Positions 1-7,500 of a DNA stretch of 7,899 bases are shown in pieces. This DNA comes from Tardiphaga sp. (lineage in GTDB: Bacteria; Pseudomonadota; Alphaproteobacteria; Rhizobiales; Xanthobacteraceae), in the NCBI GenBank assembly GCA_028290325.1, contig JAQGJY010000072.1, positions 1 through 7,899 on the forward strand. Reading direction: 5' to 3'. Position numbers and translations under genes: made by a program. Position 1 is the first letter of the stretch; each line of letters starts with the position of its first letter. The notes beneath the pieces were generated by a model, which worked only from the letters and a program-made list of their open reading frames with translations, was not told where the DNA came from and ran no database searches.

Positions 1-1022
1 GCTGTGCGGTAGCCCTCGGTGCCGGCGGGCGTGACGCGCCAGTCCTTCACCGCCGCGACGACAGTTGCGAGCGCCTTGTCCGAAAAATCCGCCAGCCGCT
101 CGGGACCGGCGACGCGCTCGGCAACCAGTTGCGCGAGTCGTTTCGGCACCATATCCGCCAGCACCGTGGCCAGCTCCTGACGCGGCCGATCGCGCCGCGC
201 TTGCTTGAGCCGCTCCAGAAGATCGATCGCCGGCACCAGATCGATCGCGATGTCGCCGCCGGCCTGCCAATAGGAGGAAATCTGCAGGATCGCCGGCCCG
301 CTTAAGCCGCGATGCGTGAACAGCAGCGCCTCATCGAACCGCGCATTGCCGCAACTGACCTCGGCATCGACGGCGATGCCCGAGAGTGGCTTGAACTCGG
401 CGAGCATCCTGGCATCGAAGGTCAGCGGCACCAATGCCGCGCGCGGCGGAATGACGTGCATGGCGAATTGCTGCGCGACGCGATAGCCGAAGCCGCTCGA
501 TCCTATTTTGGGTATCGATGGTCCGCCCGTCGCGACTACTAACGACTGGCAAGCGAACACGCCGGCCTCGGTCGTGATGCTGAAGCCGCCGTCCATTTTA
601 GCAACACCTAATATTTTGACGCCGAGCCGGAGCTGCGCGCGCGCCGCGCGGCATTCGCCGAGCAGCATGTCGATGATCTGCTGCGCCGAGCCATCGCAGA
701 ACAACTGGCCGCGCGTCTTTTCGTGATAGGCGATGCGATGTTTTTCAACGAGCGCGATGAAATCCTGCTGGGTATAGCTCTTCAACGCTGAGACGCAGAA
801 GCGTGGATTGTCGGACAGGAAATTTGCTGGCGACGTATGGAGGTTGGTGAAGTTGCAACGGCCGCCGCCGGAGATGCGGATCTTCTCGGCCGGCACGCGC
901 GATTGCTCGAGCACGATGACGGAACGGCCGCGCTGCCCGGCGATGGCGGCGCACATCAGCCCGGCGGCACCGGCGCCGAGGATGATGACGTCAGCGTGTT
1001 GCTGGGCGGGGCTGGGCGGCAA
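1..1022 (-). CDS. yhiN: YhiN/HI0933-family FAD-binding flavoprotein (BaiN-like), C-terminus cut by window edge
   Basis: I translated this frame by hand; it is open from the window edge to an upstream TGA and covers 340 full codons. Residues 16-21 form a GxGxxG dinucleotide-binding turn (GAGAAG). Residues 51-60 are SGGGRCNFTN, the hallmark of the HI0933 family. GQLFCDGSAQQI (105-116), ATGG (164-167), THRGLSGPA (236-244) and DWRV..GTEGYRT (327-340) follow in the order seen in E. coli YhiN. That protein is about 400 residues, so roughly 60 C-terminal residues lie outside the window. The family comprises soluble FAD-dependent oxidoreductases; substrates are mostly unknown, and a clostridial member (BaiN) has been linked to bile-acid reduction. 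No ATG or GTG lies between the upstream in-frame stop and the FAD motif. TTG at 1022-1020 is therefore the best start, preceded by GGAAAG (1038-1033) at 10 nt. No signal peptide is visible. It follows the transglutaminase gene by 78 bp on the same strand. Family call is firm, the start less so. Confidence 0.9.
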   Translation of the reverse strand, partial: MPPSPAQQHADVIILGAGAAGLMCAAIAGQRGRSVIVLEQSRVPAEKIRISGGGRCNFTNLHTSPANFLSDNPRFCVSALKSYTQQDFIALVEKHRIAYHEKTRGQLFCDGSAQQIIDMLLGECRAARAQLRLGVKILGVAKMDGGFSITTEAGVFACQSLVVATGGPSIPKIGSSGFGYRVAQQFAMHVIPPRAALVPLTFDARMLAEFKPLSGIAVDAEVSCGNARFDEALLFTHRGLSGPAILQISSYWQAGGDIAIDLVPAIDLLERLKQARRDRPRQELATVLADMVPKRLAQLVAERVAGPERLADFSDKALATVVAAVKDWRVTPAGTEGYRT

Positions 1023-1032
1023 GTCAGGCGGT

Positions 1033-1038
1033 CTTTCC
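1033..1038 (-). promoter_or_regulatory. Putative ribosome binding site for the TTG start of the flavoprotein gene
   Basis: GGAAAG on the minus strand lies 10 nt upstream of the TTG at 1022-1020, the same spacing as the sites before the two large genes. It supports TTG as the start because no ATG or GTG is available in frame. The match to the anti-Shine-Dalgarno is partial. Confidence 0.4.
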
Positions 1039-1100
1039 GTAAGGGCGCGTTTGTTTCATTGCGTTAGAAACTGCCGGTTCAACAGTTGCTGCGAAATGCG

Positions 1101-1979
1101 TCACTCCACCAGCAACACATCGACGGCGACGCCGAGTTTCTGGCGGCGCGAGCCGACGATGACGCCATCGACCGGCGAGACATCGGCGAAGTCGCGGCCG
1201 ATCGCCAATTCGATATGATCGTTGCCGACCAAAATATCGTTGGTCGGATCGAGCCCGACCCAGCCCATGTCAGGACCACACCACACCGCGACCCAGGCGT
1301 GCGAGGCGTCGGCGCCTTCCAGGCGCTTCTGGCCGGGCGGCGGAATGGTTCTTAAGTAACCGCTCACATACGCCGCCGCCAGCCCGAGCCCGCGCATGCC
1401 GGCGATCATGACATGCGCGAAATCCTGACAGACGCCGTGGCGTTTCTCGAACACTTCGGCCAATGGCGTCGAGATCACCGTCGCTTTCGGATCGTATTTG
1501 AAGTCGTGATAGACGCGCTGCATCAGTTCGACCGCGCCCGCGAGGACGCCGCGTCCGGCCGCGAAACTCTTGGCGGCATAGGCCGTGATCGCCGGTTGGA
1601 TCGGCGTCAGCGAACTGGCGAACACGTAATTGACGGGCGACACCGCATCGAAGGTGACGGCGTCGAACGCGGCTTCGCGGATCCGCTCCCACGGCGGGCT
1701 TGGCCCATCGCGATCCGGCGGATGCCGATCGACCGAGACGCGTGAGCGCGAGTCGATCTTGAGAACGCGATGCGGCACGTCGATCACCACGGTCTCGATC
1801 AGGATATCGAAAAAGTCGGTTCGCAGCGTGCGTTCGGCCGGCTTCGGCCGGATATCGACCAGATGCGATTGCAGGCTCTGACCCTTGCCCTGCAGGGGTT
1901 TCAGGCGCAGCGCGCAGCGCGCGAAGGAGACCTGGCTGGCATAGCTGTAGGTCGTGACGTGCTTGATGTCGTAGATCAC
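1101..1979 (-). CDS. Transglutaminase-like cysteine protease-fold protein (COG1305), stand-alone
   Basis: The product is 292 residues. Residues 1 to about 85 match the beta-rich bacterial transglutaminase N-terminal domain (IKHVTTYSYAS, then ALRLKPLQ). Residues about 140-250 are the transglutaminase core, with a complete papain-like triad: Cys184 in HGVCQDFAH, His227 in DASHAWVAV and Asp244 in GLDPTND. Family members hydrolyse or transfer amide bonds; the substrate here is unknown. There is no signal peptide or membrane segment, so a cytoplasmic location is inferred. The start is GTG at 1979-1977, which overlaps the TGA of the upstream ATP-grasp/alpha-E gene in a GTGA. The frame is open further upstream, to about 2330, but that part lies inside the upstream gene and lacks family character, while the GTG start gives the usual N-terminus. 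Only a weak GGGG (1987-1984) precedes it, so translational coupling is likely. Stop is TGA at 1103-1101. Confidence 0.93.
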   Translation of the reverse strand: MIYDIKHVTTYSYASQVSFARCALRLKPLQGKGQSLQSHLVDIRPKPAERTLRTDFFDILIETVVIDVPHRVLKIDSRSRVSVDRHPPDRDGPSPPWERIREAAFDAVTFDAVSPVNYVFASSLTPIQPAITAYAAKSFAAGRGVLAGAVELMQRVYHDFKYDPKATVISTPLAEVFEKRHGVCQDFAHVMIAGMRGLGLAAAYVSGYLRTIPPPGQKRLEGADASHAWVAVWCGPDMGWVGLDPTNDILVGNDHIELAIGRDFADVSPVDGVIVGSRRQKLGVAVDVLLVE

Positions 1980-4480
1980 GCAAGCCCCGTCAGCTTTTCC
2001 GGCCGGGTCGCGGTCGCGCCATGCGGAAAATATTGCGAGCCGATCGCGTCCGACAGGGTGAGAATGTCCTGCTCCAGCGTGAACAAGGTGGCCGCGTCGA
2101 GCGATGACGCCTCGGCGGTCGTCAGCTTGGCCTGCAAGGCGACCGCAAGCCGCTGCGGCCGTTCGATCAGTCCGCCCTCTTTCAGTTGCGGCAAATGCGA
2201 GATGTGTTCGGTGAGCGCCGCGATCTGAAAGGCGGTCGAGCGCGGATTGTACGGATCGAGCACCGCGAGATCGCGCACCGGCGCCAGCAGCGGTGCGATC
2301 AGATAACGCGAACGATATGTGATCTGGCAATCCGCCAACGTCAGAAGGATGTCGAGATCGTCGTCCTCCGCGCCGTCGAAGGCGAATTGCCGCGCATAGC
2401 GCGTGGTGTTGATGGCGCGCTCCGAGCGGCGGCCCATGTCGAGGAAGCGCCAGCCGGCGGCGCGATTCATGTTTTCCTGCGCCAGCCCCGCGAAACTCGC
2501 CAGTTCCTGCAATGTCAGTTCGGCGGCGCTGACCACGCCGTCATCGTCCTCGATCTCCTGCGCCAGGCGCTGCGCCATTTCGGTGATGACCTGCCACGCA
2601 TCGGGCGACAGCCGTTCGCGCAACGAACTTGCGTTGCGCTGCGCGGCTTTCACCAGCGACAGCGCCGAGCCGAACTGTTCGCCCTGCAACGCATCGGCGG
2701 CGATCCGCGCCGCCTGCGCGCGCGCCGTGAGCGAGGTCGCGCCCCATGTCACCAGCAGACGCAGGATCCGATCGACCGGCGGATTGAGCGCGGCGCCGCC
2801 TTTGCCGGGATCACGCGCGGGCGCGCCGAGCGCGCGAATGAGACGCAACGTCGCCTCGGCGCGTTCGAGATAGCGCCCGAGCCAGAACAGATTGTCCGCC
2901 GCGCGGCTCGGCACCCAGCCGGCGATGCGGCGAATGCGGACGTCGTCGCCGGCGGGCAGCAGCGTCGATGTCGGCACCGTTTTATCGGACACCACCCAGA
3001 CGTCGGCGGCACGCGCGCCCTCGCCCATCGACACCGCGCGGGAATCCAGTTGCTCGGCGATCCGGCAGAAGCCGCCGGGCATCACCGTCCAGCCCTTCGG
3101 CGTGGCGGCGGCGAATACGCGCAGCACGAAGGGGCGCGGCGCGAGCTGGCCGTCGTCCCATACCGGCGTGGTCGACAGCCGCACCAGCTCCTGTCCGACA
3201 TAATCAACGCCGCGCGTGGCGATGCTGTCGATCAGGCGATCGCGCTCGGCGCGCGTCATTTCGGACGGCAGCAACGCGCCCTTGCGATCGAAGCCCGGCA
3301 CGTTGCCGCCGAACGCGCTGTCGATCGCGAAATCGTCGAGCCGCGCCAGCACTTGGTCGCGCGCGGCCTTCTGGCCGCACCACCATGTCGCGATATGCGG
3401 CAGCGTCAGGCTCTCGCCCAGCAGGCGCTCCGCGAGACTTGGCAGAAACCCCAGCAGCGCGCGGGCTTCCATCACGCCGGTTCCCGGCATGTTGGCGACG
3501 ACGACGCCGTTCTTGCGCAGCACGTCGATCAGACCGGGCACGCCGAGCTGCGACGACGAATCCAGTTCGAGCGGATCGAGCGAATTGGAATCGACGCGAC
3601 GCAGCAGCACGTCGAGACGCTTCAGCCCCGCCACCGTGCGGATGTGAACCCGATCGCCCGACACCGCGAGGTCGTCGCCCTCGACCAGCAGGAAGCCAAG
3701 ATAACGCGCCAAGGTCGCGTGCTCGAAATAGGTCTCGCTGAATTGGCCGGGCGTGAGCAGCCCGATGCGCGGCTCGTCACGATCGGCCTGCGCGCGCAGG
3801 CCATCGCGAAATGCTTCGAAGAACGGCGCGACGCGCTCGACATTCATCGCCTTGTAGAGGGCGGCGAAGGCGCGCGACAGAACCAGGCGGTTCTCCAGCG
3901 CGTAGCCCGCGCCGGACGGCGCCTGCGTGCGATCGCCCAGCACCCACCAGCGGCCATCGGGGCCACGGCCGAGATCGGCGGCGTAGAGATTGAGATAACG
4001 CCCGCCGGGCGGCACGATGCCGCGCACCTCGCGCAGATAATCCGTGCTGCCGGCGATGGCGGCGGCCGGCAACGCGCCCTCCTTGATCAATCGGCCGTCG
4101 CCGTAGATATCCTTCAGCACCAGCTCATGCAGCTGCGCGCGCTGGATCACGCCAGCGGAAATCTGCTGCCATTCGGCATCGTCGATCAGCAGCGGAACAT
4201 GGCTCAGCGGCCAGCTCCGCTCCGTGACATCGCCGGGCGCGCGATAGGTGACGCCAGCCTCGCGCAGGTGCCGATCCGCCGCGCCGAACCGGCGCTGGAT
4301 CTCGGCAGGCGCGATCGCCGCGAAAGTATCGAAGAAGCGCCGCCAGACCTCGCGCGGCTGGCCGTCGCCGCCGATGAATTCGTCGGGGATGCCGGGCAAT
4401 GCCGTATAGCCGCGCGTCCACTGCGCGATCTTGCGATCACGCGGACGCGGCTTGCTGACCGGGCCTGCGGCGGCGTCCAT
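1976..4480 (-). CDS. Circularly permuted ATP-grasp / alpha-E domain fusion protein
   Basis: The product is 834 residues. Residues about 40-505 match the circularly permuted ATP-grasp family (COG2308): HELVLKDIYGDGR (118-130), LGDRTQAPSG (181-190), PRIGLLTPG..ETYFEHATLARYLG (237-262), LRRVDSNSLDPLEL (293-306), VVVANMPGTGVMEA (326-339) and FVLRVFAA (451-458). Residues about 525-820 match the alpha-E domain (COG2307), an all-helical module with SRAADNLFWLGRYLERAEA (525-543), MGRRSERAINTTRYAR (682-697) and NPRSTAFQI (745-753). In many bacteria these are two separate proteins; here they are one chain. ATP-grasp enzymes usually activate a carboxylate with ATP and form an amide bond, so an amidoligase role is inferred; the role of alpha-E is unknown. 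ATG at 4480 is chosen because AGGAGA (4496-4491) lies 10 nt upstream. A TTG at 4501 in the same frame would place that site inside the gene. No signal peptide is visible. The gene is flanked by a 34-bp gap upstream and a 4-bp overlap downstream, so it is a mid-operon gene. Confidence 0.95.
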   Translation of the reverse strand: MDAAAGPVSKPRPRDRKIAQWTRGYTALPGIPDEFIGGDGQPREVWRRFFDTFAAIAPAEIQRRFGAADRHLREAGVTYRAPGDVTERSWPLSHVPLLIDDAEWQQISAGVIQRAQLHELVLKDIYGDGRLIKEGALPAAAIAGSTDYLREVRGIVPPGGRYLNLYAADLGRGPDGRWWVLGDRTQAPSGAGYALENRLVLSRAFAALYKAMNVERVAPFFEAFRDGLRAQADRDEPRIGLLTPGQFSETYFEHATLARYLGFLLVEGDDLAVSGDRVHIRTVAGLKRLDVLLRRVDSNSLDPLELDSSSQLGVPGLIDVLRKNGVVVANMPGTGVMEARALLGFLPSLAERLLGESLTLPHIATWWCGQKAARDQVLARLDDFAIDSAFGGNVPGFDRKGALLPSEMTRAERDRLIDSIATRGVDYVGQELVRLSTTPVWDDGQLAPRPFVLRVFAAATPKGWTVMPGGFCRIAEQLDSRAVSMGEGARAADVWVVSDKTVPTSTLLPAGDDVRIRRIAGWVPSRAADNLFWLGRYLERAEATLRLIRALGAPARDPGKGGAALNPPVDRILRLLVTWGATSLTARAQAARIAADALQGEQFGSALSLVKAAQRNASSLRERLSPDAWQVITEMAQRLAQEIEDDDGVVSAAELTLQELASFAGLAQENMNRAAGWRFLDMGRRSERAINTTRYARQFAFDGAEDDDLDILLTLADCQITYRSRYLIAPLLAPVRDLAVLDPYNPRSTAFQIAALTEHISHLPQLKEGGLIERPQRLAVALQAKLTTAEASSLDAATLFTLEQDILTLSDAIGSQYFPHGATATRPEKLTGLA

Positions 4481-4490
4481 GACTGGCGAC

Positions 4491-4496
4491 TCTCCT
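4491..4496 (-). promoter_or_regulatory. Ribosome binding site of the ATP-grasp/alpha-E gene
   Basis: AGGAGA on the minus strand lies 10 nt before the ATG at 4480-4478. It decides the start against the in-frame TTG at 4501, which lies upstream of this site. Confidence 0.7.
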
Positions 4497-4499
4497 GAC

Positions 4500-4514
4500 A
4501 ACGGGTGCCCCGTT
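4500..4514 (-). repeat. Small intergenic inverted repeat between the two large operon genes
   Basis: On the minus strand AACGGG-GCA-CCCGTT forms a 6-bp stem with a 3-nt loop. It starts directly after the TGA (4517-4515) of the transglutaminase/DUF2126 gene and ends a few bases before the AGGAGA site of the next gene. No T-run follows, so it is not a typical intrinsic terminator. An mRNA processing or stability element, or chance, are the options. Confidence 0.45.
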
Positions 4515-7500
4515 TCAATGCAGGAGCGGCGTCCGCAAGTCGAGGGTTAAGGGGAATTCCAGGCTGCGTTCTTCCGGCGGCGGGGTCACCGGCCCCGGCG
4601 TGTGGCCATGATCCTGAAACCGCGCCAGCCGGCGGGCCTCGGCTTCGTAGGTATTGACCGGCTTGGTTTCGTAGCTGCGGCCGCCGGGATGCGCGACGTG
4701 ATAGACACAGCCGCCGAGCGAACGGCCGTTCCAGGTGTCGATGATGTCGAAGGTCAGCGGCGCATGGACGGGAATCGTCGGATGCAGTCCCGACGCCGGC
4801 TGCCAAGCCTTGAAGCGGACGCCGGCGACGACCTCGCCGGACCGTCCCGTCGGCGTCATCGGCAGACGGCGGCCATTGCAGGTGATGACGTGGCGGCCAT
4901 CGACGAAGCCGTTGGCCTTGAGTTGCAGCCGCTCGACCGACGAATCGACATAGCGCACGGTGCCGCCGGCCGAGCCTTCCTCACCCAGCACATGCCACGG
5001 CTCCAGCGCCTGTCGCACTTCGAGCGTGACGCCGCCTTGCGTGACATGGCCAAACACCGGAAAGCGAAACTCGAGCTGCGCCTCGAACCATTCGGCGGCG
5101 AAGTCGTAGCCGGCGTCGCCCAGATCAGACAGCACGCTCTGGAAATCCTGCCACAGGAAATGCGGCAGCATGTAGCGATCGTGCAACGTGGTGCCCCAGC
5201 GCATGAATTTGCCGTTGAGCGGGCTTTTCCACAACATCGCGATCAAGGCGCGGATCAGCAGTTGCTGCGCCAACGACATCCGCGCATCCGGCGGCATTTC
5301 GAGCGCGCGGAATTCGACGAGGCCGAGCCGGCCGGTGGTGCCATCCGGCGAATAAAGTTTGTCGATGCAGATTTCGGCGCGATGGGTGTTGCCGGTGATA
5401 TCGACGAGGATGTGCCGGAACAGCCGGTCGACCAGCCACAACGGCGCTTTGACATCCGCCGGCGGCACTTGCGCCAGCGCGATTTCGAGTTCGTACAGGC
5501 CATCGTGACGGGCTTCGTCGAGACGCGGCGCCTGCGAGGTCGGGCCGATGAACATGCCGGAGAACATGTAGGACAGCGCCGGATGACGCTGCCAATACAG
5601 GACCAGGCTTTTCAGCAGGTCCGGCCGGCGCAGGAACGGCGAGTTCTCGGGCTTGTCGCCGCCGACCACGACATGGTTGCCGCCGCCGGTGCCGGTGTGG
5701 CGGCCATCGACGAGAAAACGGTTGGCGCCAAGCCGGACATGCGCCGCGTCCTCGTAGAGGGACAGCGTGGTGGTCACAGCCTCGCGCCAGGTCGCGGCGG
5801 GGTGGATGTTGATCTCGATCACGCCGGGGTCCGGCGTCACCTTGATGACCTCGACGCGCGGATCGAAGGGCGGCGGATAGCCCTCGACATGAACCTGCAT
5901 CTTCATCTCTTCGGCGGTCGATTCCACCACCGCGATCAGTTCGAGATAGTCCTCCAGTTTCTCGACCGGCGGCATGAAGGCGCACAGGATGCCATCGCGA
6001 ATTTCGATCGACATCGCGGTGCGCACCGGGCCGGATTGCGCGGCGGTCTGTTCCTGGACCTGCTGGGCGGCGGGTTGCGCGTCGGCGGAGGCGGTCTCGT
6101 CGAACACCGGTAATTCGCCGCGCGGCTCCATCGGATCCTGCTCGACGATGTAGGGAAATTCCTTCTCGTCGATATGCGGCAACGACGCCATCGGCAGCCG
6201 CAGCCCGAGCGGCGAGTCGCCGGGCGTCAAAAACAGGTTGCCGCGCCGCAGCTTCCAGCGCTCCGAGCGCCAGCGGCGATCTTCCTTGACCTCGGCCTGC
6301 CAGCGCTGGATCGGCAGCACGAAGCCCTTCGGCACGTTGAGGCCCTGGTCGAACACCCGCGCCATGCGCGCGCGTTCCTCCGGGTCGGTCAGCTTGGAAT
6401 CACCCGGATCGACGTTCGGCGGCAGGCCGGCTTCCTTTTGCAGCCAGTGGTTCGGATCCTCGAACGCCGGCACGATGTAATCCGCCGGCAGGCCGAGCTT
6501 GGCGGCGGCGGCCTCGGCGAATTTCTCGGCCTCCTCGATGCCCGACACGCGCGGGCCCTCGACGCTGGCGATCAGCGCGTCGTTCTTCCAGATCGGGACG
6601 CCGTCCTTGCGCCAATACAGACCGAACGCCCAACGCGGCAGGCTTTCGCCGGGATACCATTTGCCCTGGCCGAAATGCAGCAGCCCGCCCGGCGCGAAAC
6701 GCGTCCGCAGCCGCCGAATGAGATCGTCGGCGAGGCCGCGTTTGGTCGGGCCGACGGCGGAGGTGTTCCACTCCGCGCCCTCGAGATCGTCCATCGACAC
6801 GAAGGTCGGCTCACCGCCCATCGTCAGTCGCACGTCATGCGCCTTCAGATCGCCATCGACCTGCTCGCCGAGCCGGTCGAGCCGCGCCCACGACTCATCC
6901 GAGAACGGCTTGGTGATGCGCGGCGCTTCGCGCACCCGCGTCACCGTCATCTCGAAGCCGAAATCGACATGGGCGAAACCGACCGCGCCCGAGATCGGCG
7001 CGGCCGACGAATAATGCGGCGTCGCCGCCACCGGGATGTGGCCCTCGCCGGTCAGCATGCCGGAGGTCGCGTCGAAGCCGATCCAGCCGGCGCCGGGGAT
7101 ATAGACCTCGGCCCAGGCGTGCAGATCGGTGAAATCGTTCTCGACCTCGCGCGGCCCCTGCAACGGATCGATGTCGGGGCGCAATTGGATCAGATAACCG
7201 GACACGAAACGCGCCGCCAGACCGAGATGGCGCATCGCCTGAATCAGCAGCCACGCCGAATCGCGGCACGAGCCGGAGCGGTTGGCCAGCGTCTGCTCCG
7301 GCGTCTGGATGCCCGGTTCCATGCGAATGATGTAATTGACGATGGTGCGCAGCTTGGCGTTGAGATCGACGAGAAAATTGACCGTGCTCGGCGCTTGTCG
7401 CGGGATCGCGGCGAGATATTCGGCGAATCGCGGCTCGACCGGCACCGTGTGCAGATAGGGTTCGAGCTCGAGCCTCAACTCGTCCGGATAGGCGAACGGG

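Noticed and set aside
331..552. 73-codon minus-strand frame within the flavoprotein gene
   Set aside because: It is an out-of-frame reading of the same strand; the HI0933-family frame covers this stretch with continuous similarity.
1023..1100. Promoter (TTGAAC with ATGAAA 17 bp on) or terminator between the second transglutaminase gene and the flavoprotein gene
   Set aside because: The -10 match is weak. Only a 5-bp AACTG/CAGTT pairing with a long loop and no T-run is present.
1980..2330. Upstream extension of the stand-alone transglutaminase frame to give a 409-residue protein
   Set aside because: The extra part lies inside the ATP-grasp/alpha-E gene, is compositionally shadow-like, and the family N-terminus begins at the GTG at 1979.
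2186..4498. 770-codon plus-strand open frame opposite the ATP-grasp/alpha-E gene
   Set aside because: It is fully antisense to a gene with clear domains. Its Arg/His/Gln-rich product shows no family motif, which is what a GC-rich gene yields on the opposite strand.
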